A stretch of DNA of 64,000 nucleotides from Microseira sp041929235 (GCF_041929235.1 NZ_JBHFNP010000168.1:1-64000); one strand, 5' to 3'. Numbered from the stretch's first letter, positions 51,357-62,500 are shown. Notes: generated by a model from the sequence alone, not told the origin. Numbers and translations: made by a program.

Positions 51357-52931
51357 TCAAACTGGAATTTCCACAATCAACTCTGTCCCTTGCCCTGGGG
51401 CAGAAACACAACGAATTTGACCCCGATGTTTTTCTACCACAATTTGGTGGCTGATAGATAACCCCAATCCCGTGCCACTCCCGACAGGTTTTGTAGTAAA
51501 AAAGGGGTCAAACATTTTGTTCAGTACTTCCTCAGTCATACCAGGGCCATTGTCAGCAATCCGAATCACAATGCGGTCAGTTTTCTGGTTCCCTGGTTCA
51601 ACCTGGGAACCAGATGCGGCTGGTTTCTCGAAATCGTTCCCTGGTTCAACCTGGGAATCAGATGCGCGAGGTTGCTCGAAATCGTTCCCTGGTTCAACCT
51701 GGGAACGAGATCCGCGAGGTTCTACCTTGCTTGGTGCAAGATGTGAGTTATTTGCGATTGCTAACTCTTCGGCGCTGACTACTGAGGTACTAATCGTAAT
51801 TTTTCCTGGGTAAGATTGAGTTTCTAGGGCGTCAATCGCATTGTTGAGCAGATTTGCCAACACCTGATTTAACTGACTGGCATAACAGGCGACTGGTGGC
51901 AGTTCCCCATAGTCCTTAATTACCTCAATTTCTGGGCGTAGTTGGCGATCGGTTTTGTCTGTGTCTCTCAGTCGCTGCTGCAAAATTAGCAGGGTATTGT
52001 CAATGATTTCATGGATATCTACTGTTTTTAGCTCTGCTTCATCTAGTCGGTATAACAGATTTAACGATTGAACTATTTGCTGAATTTCCTTGGCTCCCCC
52101 ATCGATTTTTTCTATGATTTTATACCAATCTCTGACTATAAATTCCCAATCTATTTCCTCAATTGCCTGCTGAATTTCTCTAGGTGGATTGGGATAATTT
52201 TTTTGATAAATTTCCCCGAGAGCGGTGAGGTATTGGAAATAGTGACAAGCCGGATTAATCTTGCTTAAAATCAAGCTAACTCGATTGTTTATTTCCTGGG
52301 CAACTCCCGCAATCATTCGCCCTAAACTAGACATTTTTTCGGTTTGAATTAGTTGGGCTTGGGTGCGCTTTAATTCTTGCAATGTCAATTCTAATTTAAT
52401 CGCTTTTTCTCGTTCCCGCGCTTCACTTTGTCGCAGTGCCTCTTCGACTTGCTGGCGCTCTTCTATCTCCTGAGACAGCCGTGCATTTTGTTCGGCAAGT
52501 TGCCTTTCTTGCGATCGGATGCGCAATTGATTCTCTACACGCGCCAATACTTCTTCCAGGTGAAACGGCTTGCTAATGTAGTCCACTCCGCCAACTTTAA
52601 AAGTTTTCACGATATCAAATGTTTCGTTCAAGGCGCTGATGAAGATAATGGGAATATCCCTCGTTCGTTCATCTGCTTTCAATGTTTGACAGACTTCATA
52701 ACCATTCATGTCCGCCATCATAATATCCAGCAAAATCAAGTCTGGAGGATTGGCTAAAATAGATTGTATAGCTAGTTTGCCGTTGGGTGTGATTCGCACT
52801 TTATACCCCTGCTTGGATAGCATGTCGCTTAACAGATGCAAATTGGCAGGAGTATCATCAACCGCGAGGATATTTCCTTTTAAGTGGGTTGTTGATTCTT
52901 GGCTTGGATCTGGGCTGGGCGAAAATGACAT
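51357..52931 (-). CDS. Response regulator-histidine kinase hybrid with substituted phospho-acceptor and in-frame repeat insertion
   Basis: 524 aa. An N-terminal REC domain (about 19-138; Asp25/26, Asp69, Lys121 present), a coiled coil (140-200), a dimerisation helix and a GHKL ATPase (about 350-522; N box NLLNNAIDA, ADNGPGM, GTGLGLSISHQ). At the expected H box MSSLGRMIAGVAQEINNRVS the phosphorylatable His is Gln212, so canonical autophosphorylation is not possible. Residues about 396-450 are a repeat-derived insertion (SQVEPGNDFE units) in the ATPase domain, between the N box and the ADNGPG loop. It may be a pseudokinase or signal scaffold. Confidence 0.82.
   Translation of the reverse strand: MSFSPSPDPSQESTTHLKGNILAVDDTPANLHLLSDMLSKQGYKVRITPNGKLAIQSILANPPDLILLDIMMADMNGYEVCQTLKADERTRDIPIIFISALNETFDIVKTFKVGGVDYISKPFHLEEVLARVENQLRIRSQERQLAEQNARLSQEIEERQQVEEALRQSEAREREKAIKLELTLQELKRTQAQLIQTEKMSSLGRMIAGVAQEINNRVSLILSKINPACHYFQYLTALGEIYQKNYPNPPREIQQAIEEIDWEFIVRDWYKIIEKIDGGAKEIQQIVQSLNLLYRLDEAELKTVDIHEIIDNTLLILQQRLRDTDKTDRQLRPEIEVIKDYGELPPVACYASQLNQVLANLLNNAIDALETQSYPGKITISTSVVSAEELAIANNSHLAPSKVEPRGSRSQVEPGNDFEQPRASDSQVEPGNDFEKPAASGSQVEPGNQKTDRIVIRIADNGPGMTEEVLNKMFDPFFTTKPVGSGTGLGLSISHQIVVEKHRGQIRCVSAPGQGTELIVEIPV
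51585..51745. repeat. Three GTTCCCTGG palindrome copies inside the kinase gene
   Basis: CGTTCCCTGGTTCAACCTGG occurs three times at about 52-bp spacing (near 51589, 51640 and 51688), in frame with the kinase. Confidence 0.8.
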
Positions 52932-52997
52932 TTTTGCTGTCTAAGTTACTAAAATTGAGTGAATTTGGGTCAGTTTTAATCGGAAAATAGAAATATT

Positions 52998-55900
52998 TTA
53001 ATTTTTGCCTTTATGGGGTGAGGTCAAGGTTAGTAATTCCTCAAATTGGAAGTTGTGAGTTAAATTAGCGAGCGCGTTAGCTAAAATTTGGCAATCGGAG
53101 GGGATTTGGTAGATTAGAGCCAGCATTACATCAAAATCGCTTTCAATTGTAGCTTGGTAGAAGGAAACCAACCAATCATCTGGTAAAACGGCAATATCTT
53201 CCCTTGTCAAAGCCAGCAATTCATTTTTAGTTGCATCCTGCTTGTGAGTCGGTTCTTCATCAACAAATTGCACTCCAATATATTTGTTCATTGCCTCAAA
53301 AATCTCGGTTTGTCGAAAAGGTTTGCTCAGATAATCATTGCAACCGATTTGTATAGCGATCTCTCGCTCCGCTGCTGAACTACTAGCTGTTAAAGCAATG
53401 ATAGCAGTAGCTTTTGACTCGTTCCCAGGCTGCTTAGACTCGTTCCCAGGCTGCTGGCTTGACTCGTTCCCAGACTCCTGCCTGGGAATGCAGATTTCCG
53501 ATGGGGAATTCTCCCTCGCTCTGATTTCTTTAGTAGCTTCATATCCATCCATTAGAGGCATTAGCAAATCCATCCAAATTAAGTGCGGCTGCCAACTTTC
53601 CCAAACTTCTATTGCTTCAATCCCGTTGCTAGCTTCCCGAATATCGAAGCCAAAGGTAGAAAGCAATTCAAACAGTAATTGCCGATTTTCTGGCGAGTCA
53701 TCTACAATTAGGATGCGATATTTCTGTTGATTAGGTTGCAGGGCAAAAATGCGACGCGGAGGTTGTTTTAGCTCGAGATACTCACGCTCAACCAAGTTCA
53801 CTTTGATTTCAAACTTGAAGGTGCTTCCCTTGCCAACTTGGGAACTAACTGTTATTTTACCGCCCATTAATTCCACAAACTTGCGGCTAATGGCTAAGCC
53901 TAATCCGGTTCCCTCTTGAGCTTTTTTGCCGGTTTGGGTTTGCACAAATGGTTCAAAAATAGTTTCTAATTCATCGGGAGAAATACCGCAACCTGTGTCA
54001 GCAATCTCAAACTGTAATCGGTAATGGCGTTCCCTGGCAGAGCATGGGAACGAGGGTGGCTGTGCCTGGTAATGGCGTTCCCTGGCAGAGCATGGGAACG
54101 AGGGTGGCAGAGTCTGGGAGCGAGGATATTGGGTATTGTCTGGTGTTTTAACTTTTAAACAGACGCTTCCTTCTTGGGTAAATTTAATCGCATTAGAAAG
54201 CAGGTTAATTAATACTTGGCTTAACTTGAGTTCATCGGTTTCAATGTATTGAGGAACTTCAGGCGACCGCTCAAAAATCAACTGCAATCCTTTATTGTTC
54301 GCTTTGAGGCGAAACATATCTGACAAACCGTTGAGCAAATCGTAAAGATTGAAGCTATTTTCGTTGAGGGTGGTACGTCCTGCCTCAATTTTAGATAAAT
54401 CTAAAACTTGGTTAATTAAAGCGAGCAAGTGTTCCCCGCTGCGGATAATAATGCCGAGATATTTTTTGTGTTCCGGTGCTAGGTTTGGGCTGTTGTTTAT
54501 GAGTTGAGAAAAGCCCAGAATCGCGTTGAGGGGGGTACGCAATTCGTGGCTCATATTCGCCAAAAAGGTGCTTTTGACACGATTGGCGACTTCAGCGGCT
54601 TCTAGAGCTTGTTGCAGCGCTGCTTGGGCAAGTTTTCGCTCGTTAATATCTTCGGCTACAGCGATGGCATATTTGGGTTCGCCATCGGGCGATCGCACTA
54701 AAGTGCCAATCATATTTACCCAAATAATCGAGCCATCTTTGCGGATATAACGCTTCTCCATCGTGTAACTATCCATCTCTTTTTCCCACACGCGGCGAAC
54801 GAGTTCTAGTTCAACATCGAGATCTTCCGGGTAGGTAATATCTTCCCAAGTTCGCTGGCTCATTTCCTCATAGCTGTAACCCACGATGTCGTAAAATGTT
54901 TGGTTGATCCGCACAAACTCACCGTCTAAACTCGAATGGCAAATGCCGATGGGCGCTTGCTCAAAAGTGGCGCGAAAGCGTTCTTCACTTTCTCGCAGTT
55001 CCTGTTCTGCTTGTTTGATATCGCTGAAATCGCGGGCGACAGCTAAGGCAAATTCGATGCTGTCATCGCAGTTAAATTCAGGCACAATCCGAACTTGATA
55101 AAATTTACAGCCAAGGGGTGAGGGAAAATCAAACTCAATCCGCTGTTCTTTCTTCCTGGCGAATAACATTTGCAAAGCGTCTTCCCAAAGCTTGGCAAAT
55201 TCCAGGGGCATTCCCAACTCTCGATGGCTTTTACCAATAAATGCTTCTGGGGAGATTCCCGTTGCTAATTCTGCGGCTGGATTAACGTATACGTGGCGCA
55301 GTTGCCGATCGAATCGAGCAATTACATCGGGGGAATTTTCCACCAAGGCTTTGAATTCTTGCTCGCGACGATATAAAGCTTCTTGCTTCTGTTTAAGTTC
55401 TGTGATGTGGCTGGCTGTTCCCGTCCTGCCGACGATATTGCCCTGTTCGTCCCGCAGCGGCATCGCGTTAAATAACAGGTGAATCGGTTTATTATCTTTG
55501 GCTATATGAGTCGTTTCATACTGGAAGATTGACTCTCCTTTCATCAGTTTTTGATGAACCGCCGCATCTTTAACTATTTGTTCGGCTGTGAGGAAATCTG
55601 CGAACGGACGACCGATCATTTCACTCGGTTCGTAACCGTAAATTTGTTTCACCGCTGAGTTGACAAAGGTAAAGCACCCTGAAGCATCCACCGAGAAAAT
55701 CAAGTCCTGGGATGTTTCAACCAAGTTGCGATATTTTCGCTCGCTGCCAGCAAGTGCCACTTCAGCTTTTTTGCGTTGGGTAATATCCATCACAATTCCC
55801 AACAGTTGGATCGCCATTCCAGCTTCGTTTAAAACTACTTCTGCCCGCATGTCAATGTATCTAATTTCACCATCGGGTCGCACAATCCGTAACTCGATTT

Positions 55901-57347
55901 CATAGGGTATTCCTTCGGCGATCGCGCGCTGTATAATTTCCTCAAAAGTAGCGCGGTCATCGGGATAAATCATCTCCACGATTTGGGGATAAGTCGGTTC
56001 GGGTTGGTTGGGATCTAAACCAAATATGCGAAATTTTTCTTCTGACCAGCTAATTTCTCCAGTCAGGATATTAAATTCCCAACTGCCGACATGGGCAACT
56101 CGTTGGGCATGGGCAAGATTGGCTTCGCTCTTTTTGAGTTTTTGTTCTGCCAGTTTGCGATCGCTAATGTCGCGAGAAATGCCCACAACTCCGATAATAT
56201 GACCTTGGGGATCTCGCCAAGGGGATTTCGTGGTTAGCAGCGTCCGCATGATGCCCTGTTGGGGTACGAGTTCTTCATAAGTTAAAGATTCGCCCATCGT
56301 CATGACTTTCTTGTCATCTGCCATAATCTGGCGGGCTACATTTTCGGGAAAAAATGCCGTATCGTCCTGACCAATAATTTCCTCCATTGATTTAGAAAAC
56401 CAGCGGCTGACTGTGGAATTCGCGACCATATAGCGCCCCTGTTCGTCTTTGACAAACACGACATCGGAGGTGCTGTCAATCAGGGAACGCAACATATTAT
56501 TGCTTCTTTGAAGTGCTTTTTCTGCCTGGTTTTGTTGGGTAATGTCGTGGGCGATGGAGAGAATGCAGGGAATGTCCCCAATCTGGATCGCCTCTGCCGA
56601 CACCAGCACCAATCTGATTTCGCCAGACTTGGTGCGAAACTGACATTTTTGTTTGTAAACACTGCCCGAAGTTTGCAATGCCGAAAGGAAGCACAAGCGT
56701 TCTTCTTGATTGACCCAAAAATTGAGTGATTCAGCCGTTTTCCCCAGTACTTCCTCTGGGGTATAGCCCATCATGCTGCAAAAACTATGGTTAACTTCGA
56801 TCAAGCACTCTTCTGCCAAACTGGCGATCGTCATCGGACTGGGACTCGACCAAAAAGCTTTGGCAAATTTTGCTTCCGAAAGCCGCAAAGCTGACTCCGC
56901 TACCTTACGCGATCGCACTTCTTGCAGAAGCAAAGCATTTTGCTCTTTCAGTTGTTTCGTGAGATATCGCAGTTTTAAATGAACGTTGAGCCTAGCAATA
57001 ATCTCCTCATGTTGCAGCGGTTTGGTTACGTAGTCTACCGCCCCCAAATTCAATCCTTTGACTTTATCCACCCCCTGGTCGAGAGCACTCATAAAAATTA
57101 CCGGAATGTCATTCGTTGCTTTTGTTGCTTTCAAGCGGCGGCAGGTTTCAAACCCATCTATTCCCGGCATCAATATATCGAGCAAAATGATATCTGGTAA
57201 AACTCTTTGCAGTCTTTGCAGCGCTTTTTCTCCGCTCGTAGCTACCAAAACCTCAAATCCATACTCAATCAGCAAATCTGATAAAACTTTGATGTTAGTC
57301 GGTTGGTCGTCTACGATTAAAACTTGCGTCTTCTGCTGTAATTTCAT
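52998..57347 (-). CDS. Multi-PAS hybrid histidine kinase with two REC domains
   Basis: 1449 aa. REC (1-125, Asp57), coiled coil (125-160), six PAS/PAC modules (about 160-275, 280-405, 410-527, 535-655, 660-785, 788-905), HisKA with His934 (FLANMSHELRTPLNAILGFS), HATPase (about 1045-1195) and a second REC (about 1215-1370, IWMDLLMPLMDG), then a helical tail of unclear type. Soluble; no membrane helix. PAS domains suggest redox, light or small-molecule sensing, but no cofactor residue is clear. Two repeat-derived insertions occur: about 1075-1109 within the ATPase domain and about 1281-1310 within the second REC domain. Both keep the frame. Confidence 0.87.
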   Translation of the reverse strand: MKLQQKTQVLIVDDQPTNIKVLSDLLIEYGFEVLVATSGEKALQRLQRVLPDIILLDILMPGIDGFETCRRLKATKATNDIPVIFMSALDQGVDKVKGLNLGAVDYVTKPLQHEEIIARLNVHLKLRYLTKQLKEQNALLLQEVRSRKVAESALRLSEAKFAKAFWSSPSPMTIASLAEECLIEVNHSFCSMMGYTPEEVLGKTAESLNFWVNQEERLCFLSALQTSGSVYKQKCQFRTKSGEIRLVLVSAEAIQIGDIPCILSIAHDITQQNQAEKALQRSNNMLRSLIDSTSDVVFVKDEQGRYMVANSTVSRWFSKSMEEIIGQDDTAFFPENVARQIMADDKKVMTMGESLTYEELVPQQGIMRTLLTTKSPWRDPQGHIIGVVGISRDISDRKLAEQKLKKSEANLAHAQRVAHVGSWEFNILTGEISWSEEKFRIFGLDPNQPEPTYPQIVEMIYPDDRATFEEIIQRAIAEGIPYEIELRIVRPDGEIRYIDMRAEVVLNEAGMAIQLLGIVMDITQRKKAEVALAGSERKYRNLVETSQDLIFSVDASGCFTFVNSAVKQIYGYEPSEMIGRPFADFLTAEQIVKDAAVHQKLMKGESIFQYETTHIAKDNKPIHLLFNAMPLRDEQGNIVGRTGTASHITELKQKQEALYRREQEFKALVENSPDVIARFDRQLRHVYVNPAAELATGISPEAFIGKSHRELGMPLEFAKLWEDALQMLFARKKEQRIEFDFPSPLGCKFYQVRIVPEFNCDDSIEFALAVARDFSDIKQAEQELRESEERFRATFEQAPIGICHSSLDGEFVRINQTFYDIVGYSYEEMSQRTWEDITYPEDLDVELELVRRVWEKEMDSYTMEKRYIRKDGSIIWVNMIGTLVRSPDGEPKYAIAVAEDINERKLAQAALQQALEAAEVANRVKSTFLANMSHELRTPLNAILGFSQLINNSPNLAPEHKKYLGIIIRSGEHLLALINQVLDLSKIEAGRTTLNENSFNLYDLLNGLSDMFRLKANNKGLQLIFERSPEVPQYIETDELKLSQVLINLLSNAIKFTQEGSVCLKVKTPDNTQYPRSQTLPPSFPCSARERHYQAQPPSFPCSARERHYRLQFEIADTGCGISPDELETIFEPFVQTQTGKKAQEGTGLGLAISRKFVELMGGKITVSSQVGKGSTFKFEIKVNLVEREYLELKQPPRRIFALQPNQQKYRILIVDDSPENRQLLFELLSTFGFDIREASNGIEAIEVWESWQPHLIWMDLLMPLMDGYEATKEIRARENSPSEICIPRQESGNESSQQPGNESKQPGNESKATAIIALTASSSAAEREIAIQIGCNDYLSKPFRQTEIFEAMNKYIGVQFVDEEPTHKQDATKNELLALTREDIAVLPDDWLVSFYQATIESDFDVMLALIYQIPSDCQILANALANLTHNFQFEELLTLTSPHKGKN
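53415..53505. repeat. GTTCCCAGG palindrome copies inside the kinase gene (REC2)
   Basis: GACTCGTTCCCAGGCTGCT-like units occur at about 53417, 53437 and 53461, plus CCTGCCTGGGAATG. They encode QPGNES repeats in frame. Confidence 0.8.
54021..54125. repeat. GTTCCCTGG palindrome copies inside the kinase gene (ATPase domain)
   Basis: Two copies of CGTTCCCTGGCAGAGCATGG with GAACGAGGGTGGC, 52 bp apart, encode PPSFPCSARERHY twice in frame. Confidence 0.8.
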
Positions 57348-57588
57348 AATTTATTTACCACATCTTATGAAAATTTATTATTTATTTTCACTATTTTAAT
57401 AAAAATATAAAAATAAGTGTATTGTTTTATGATATTTTCATAGCCTCACATCACCTCACATCATATCACCTCACATCCTTCTATACGCTTGAATTATGGT
57501 ATTTTACAAAAATTTCTCGAGCTGGTTTTACGTAGAATATTATACCAGCATAAATTCTTGAGATAGCCGCTCAACCAAAGGGCGGGAA

Positions 57589-59532
57589 TCAAGTTTCGGG
57601 TAGATATGGGGCGATTAGCCCAGCGATCGCATCATCATCATACTGCGCGGCAAACTGCAATACAGTGCTAGCAAATCGAGCATATTTATAGTTTAACCCT
57701 TGCAGCCGATTTGCTTGGCGAATCACTTCCTCAAAGTTACCAATTTGAGCGGCTGCGTACAGGCTAAACAACTCTTCGACGGGAGGCATTACCAAGTCTT
57801 CTGACTCGCTGGTATTAGGATCGATGGGACTGTTTGAGGTGGAAAAAATCCAGGACAGTCCGAGAGAATTCTCTATTTTTTCTAACAATTCCTCTAGTTG
57901 GAAAGGTTTAGCAATAAAATCCGTATAGCCGGTTTGTTCTTGCTTCTGGTTCTCCAACTCGAATATCCCACCAGAGATAATCAGGATCGCCGTATGCTGA
58001 AAAGCGGGCAACGAACGCAGTTGGCGACACAGATCAAAACCATCCATTCCAGACATCTTTAAATCGGTCAGAATCAAATCCGGTTGATGGACAATGGCTT
58101 TTTCTAAAGCTTCTTTACCAGAACTGGCTTCAATTAACTCAAAGCCAAGCGGTCGCAAAAGTGCCACTATGATAAAGCGTTCCTCTCGCCAGTCGTCAAC
58201 TACCAAGATTTTGCGCTTTTTGCCTTCGTAACCCGTCACGATTGATTGGGGTTGTACAGGGGTTGGTGTGGGGTGTGGTTTTACAGAAATCGGCAGTTCG
58301 ATTTCAAACCAAAACTTACTCCCAACACCCAAACAACTTTCTACTTGGAGAGAACCTCCCATCATCGAGACTAACTTATTGGTGATGCTTAATCCCAGAC
58401 CCTCACCCTTCGCTAGTTGCGAGAGATCGCCCACTTGCTCAAACGGGAGAAATATTCTTTCTAATTGGTCGCTGGAAATGCCTATACCTGTATCTTCAAC
58501 TTGAAAGCGAATTTTGGTAATTGGGAATGGATTATAACTTTCCCTATTACCGATTACCTCAACTTTGAAAATCACGCTGCCTTTGTTGGTAAATTTAATT
58601 GCATTACTCAACAAATTCATCAAAATTTGACGCAAGCGCTTTTCATCACCATTGACGTGATTGGGAATCTGCCCTTCTGTTTGGTAGGTGAAATAAATAC
58701 TTTTTTTTTCGGCTTTGCTCCGACTGATTATTGATAAATTAGCCAGAAAAGAAGGGAGATGAAAATCTTTCTTAATTAAATAAAGTTTTTGATCTTCAAT
58801 ATTAGACAGATCTAAAATGTCATTAATTAGACTCACCAGGTGAGAACCGCACTGCTGAATCAGGTGAATCCGTTCTTGGTGACGGGGAGTTAGATCTGGC
58901 TCGCGCAAAAGAATCTGAGCATAGCCTAGAATGCCGTTGAGGGCAGTTCGCAGTTCGTGGCTCATATTAGCCACAAAAGCATTTTTAGCTTGATTGGCGA
59001 CTTCGGCAGCTTCTTTGGCGGCTTTTAGTTCGGCGGTGCGTTCTGCAACGGTTTGCTCTAGAGAGTTATTGAGTGTTTCGAGTTGTTCGTTAAGCAGCTG
59101 TAGTGCTTGATTTTTTGCTTCTAGTTGTTGTTCCTGGGTATAGCGACGCAGTGCTTCGCTGACGGTCAAAATCAAGTCGGTTTCGTCCCAAGGTTTGGGA
59201 ATATAGCGGTAGAGGTTAGCACGATTGACGGCATTGACAATGGCTTGAGTATCCGCTTGTCCGGTTAAAAGAACGGTCATCGTTTTGGGATAGTAAGTAT
59301 GAACTTGGATCAGCAATTCATCTCCCTTCATTCCCGGCATAATTTGGTCTGAAATTACCAGCGCTACGTCAACATTATTTTCTTGCAACTCTGCGATAAT
59401 CGCCAGGGCATCTTTGCCGCTGCTAGCAATTGCAATGTCATAATCTTTACCAAAAGATAGTTTTAACTGCTCTTGGAGACTCCTTAAGACGATTTCTTCA
59501 TCATCTACACAAATAATTGCTAGCTGATTCAT
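57589..59532 (-). CDS. REC-HisKA-HATPase-REC hybrid histidine kinase
   Basis: 647 aa from the ATG at 59532, which overlaps the stop of the RND pump gene by one base (TGATG), so translation is probably coupled. REC1 (1-125, Asp62 in VISDQIMPG), coiled coil (130-175), HisKA with His192 (MSHELRTALNGILGYAQ), HATPase (about 285-415), REC2 (about 435-560, LILTDLKMSGMDG) and a short C-terminal helical region. The HELRTPLN motif is changed to HELRTALN. REC1 carries IPKPW, as in RpfG/NarL-like REC domains. It may report on or control the pump. Confidence 0.88.
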   Translation of the reverse strand: MNQLAIICVDDEEIVLRSLQEQLKLSFGKDYDIAIASSGKDALAIIAELQENNVDVALVISDQIMPGMKGDELLIQVHTYYPKTMTVLLTGQADTQAIVNAVNRANLYRYIPKPWDETDLILTVSEALRRYTQEQQLEAKNQALQLLNEQLETLNNSLEQTVAERTAELKAAKEAAEVANQAKNAFVANMSHELRTALNGILGYAQILLREPDLTPRHQERIHLIQQCGSHLVSLINDILDLSNIEDQKLYLIKKDFHLPSFLANLSIISRSKAEKKSIYFTYQTEGQIPNHVNGDEKRLRQILMNLLSNAIKFTNKGSVIFKVEVIGNRESYNPFPITKIRFQVEDTGIGISSDQLERIFLPFEQVGDLSQLAKGEGLGLSITNKLVSMMGGSLQVESCLGVGSKFWFEIELPISVKPHPTPTPVQPQSIVTGYEGKKRKILVVDDWREERFIIVALLRPLGFELIEASSGKEALEKAIVHQPDLILTDLKMSGMDGFDLCRQLRSLPAFQHTAILIISGGIFELENQKQEQTGYTDFIAKPFQLEELLEKIENSLGLSWIFSTSNSPIDPNTSESEDLVMPPVEELFSLYAAAQIGNFEEVIRQANRLQGLNYKYARFASTVLQFAAQYDDDAIAGLIAPYLPET

Positions 59533-62500
59533 CAAATTTCCCTATCCTGACCTGGAAATAAACGCGCCGCTGCCGACTTGGCAATAACGTAAAACACCGG
59601 CACGACGTAAAGGCTCAATATCGTAGAAACCAACATCCCGCCCAAGATTGCCATCCCCAATGAAATGCGGCTAATTGCCCCTGGACCAGTTGTAAATGCC
59701 AAGGGCATCGATCCTAATAGGGTAGATAATGCTGTCATCATAATCGGGCGAAAGCGTACTCGTCCCGCTTCTAGTGCTGCTTTGACAATCGGTAACCCTT
59801 GGTCGCGCAGTTGATTGGAAAATTCCACCATCAGAATCGAGTTTTTGGTGACGATGCCGATGAGCATAATTAACCCAATCTGACTGTATACATTTAAATT
59901 CATTCCCGATAGCTGGAGTGCCACAAACGCTCCCAAAAGCGAAGGCGGTACGGCGAGGAAAATAATCAAAGGATCGAGAAAGCTTTCAAATTGGGCTGCC
60001 AAAATTAGGAAGGTAAAAACTAAAGCCAACCCAAAAATAAACAGCGTCGATTGTCCTGCTTCCCTCAACTCTAGCGATTGTCCCGCCAAAGCCGTGCGAA
60101 TTTCTGGGGGTAGTTCTTGCCTTGCCAAATTTTCCAATGCAGCGATCGCCTCCCCTAAAGTATATCCCGGCGCGGGAGAAGCCGTAATTGTGGCAGCACG
60201 CGCGCGGTTAAAGTGATTAATTTGCGGCGGTGTAGTTGAGGGAGTAACCGTTACCAGGTTAGTCAAGGGAATTAATTGTCCCTGGTTAGATCTGAGGTAA
60301 ATTTCGCGAATATCTTGCGGGGTGGCGCGAAACTGTTTTTCTGCTTGCACGACGACTTCATAGCGACGATTTCCCTGATTAAAACTGGTAATTTCCTGCC
60401 CGCCTAAAAGTATTTGCAGCGTGCGGGATATTTCCCGCACCGAAACACCCAAATTAGCAGCTTGTTCGCGGTTAATCCTCAAGGTTAATTCTGGTTTATT
60501 CAATTTTAAATCCGTATCGGCATTGACTAATTGGGGCAGTTGTCTGGCTTTTTGGGCTAAATTTTCGGCTGTGGCGGCAAGTGTTTCCAACTCGCTTCCT
60601 TGCAATACAAATTGTACCGGCTGACCAAATCCAGACCCCGGTAACGCGGGTGGGTTAATTGGTAACACCAGCGCGTCGGTAATTTGAGAAAATCGACCAA
60701 ACAATTGACCAATTGTTGCTTGTTGCGACTGTTCGGGTTTTGGACGTTCGGACCAAGGTTGCAATCTGGCAAAAGATATTCCTTGATTGACTTGTCCGAC
60801 TCCAGTGCCACCGCCGAATGCACCGATGACAAAGTAAGTGCGGATATTGGGGATGGAAGAGAAAATCTTTTCCACTTGCTGCATCACCCCGTCGGTATAG
60901 TTAATCGTAACGCCTTGGGGAGCGCGGACGATAGTGAGGATCGAACCTCGGTCTTCGTTGGGTAAAAGTTCCGAAGGCAATTGTAGATAAACCCAGCCAG
61001 CTAGTCCGATCGATACTAAAAAGCTTAATACGACTGCGGCTTTTAAATGCATCAACAAACGCAGCGACGATGCATAACCATCCCTGACCCGGTCTAGGGC
61101 CCAATCAAAGGCGTCAAAAAACCACCTTGACCACCAGGGTAATCGGGTTTGTTGGCGCAGCAGTCGAGCGCACATCGCCGGCGCTAGAGTTAAGGCGACG
61201 ACGGTGGAAAATACAACTGCCCCGGCGATAGTAATGGCAAATTCGTTAAATAGGCGTCCCGTGGTTCCCGTGGCGAAACCGACGGGCAAAAATACGGCGA
61301 TTAAGACAACGGTGGTAGCAATGACTGCAAACACGACTTCCGATACCGCCGCATAAGTTGCTGGGAAGGGAGCCATCTTTTTTTCTTCGATGTAGCGGAC
61401 GATATTTTCCAGCACGACGATGGTGTCATCCACGACAATCCCCGTGGAGATGGTGAGGGAAAATAAAGTCAGGGTATTAATGGAAAACCCTAACGCGAAC
61501 ATCAAGCCAAACGCGCCGATAATCGAGACGGCGATGGTGACGGCGGGAACTAGAGTACCGCGCCAGTCTTTGAGAAATAGAAAGATTACCAGGACGACGA
61601 GAAAGACTGATAGGTAAAGACTGCCCCAAACTTCATCGATCGCCAGTTGGACAAAATTGGAAGTATCGAAGGCAATTTGGTATTCCATCCCGGTGGGAAA
61701 AGTCCGGGATATTTCAAGAAATTTGGCTCTAGCGCCTTTGGCGACTTCGATGGTGTTGGCGTTGGAGAGTTTGACGACGCCTAATGCTACCGCAGGTTGA
61801 CCGTTGAAGCGGACGAAAGAGCGATCGCTTTCGGCGCCAATTTCCGCCCTCCCCACATCTTTGAGTGTGACTTGAGAACCATCTGGATTGCGTTTGATTA
61901 CCAACGCTTCGTATTCTGGAGGCGTTTGCAGGCGTCCCAAAGTACGGATCGAATATTCCGAACTTTGCCCTTCAATTAAACCGGAAGGAATCTCGACGTT
62001 TTCGGCGCGCAGTGCCTGCTCTAGATCCAAAATCGTCAGGTTGCGCGCCGCTAACCGCTGGGTATCGATCCACAAACGCATCGCATAACGACGTTCGCCG
62101 CCGATAGTGACGCTACTCACCCCAGGGACGGTTTCTAAACCGTCCACAACGAAGCGGTCGGCGTAGTCACTTAATTCTAAGGTAGAAAAATTGCTACCGT
62201 AGAGAGCAAACCAGATAATCGGGGAAGCATCCCCCGATTGTTTGCGGACAATGGGTGCTTCTGCGTCATCTGGAATATTTCTAGCGGCACGGGCGACGCG
62301 ATCGCGCACGTCTTGGGCAGCGGATTCGATATCGCGATTGAGTTGAAATTGTACGGTAATGTTGCTAACCGATTCCCGACTTTCGGAACTGAGGGTTTTA
62401 ATTCCTTCTACACCGTTGAGTTCGGCTTCCAGAATTTCTGTTACTTCTGTTTCTACGACTTGGGGACTAGCACCGGGATAAACCGTGGAAACGTTCACCA

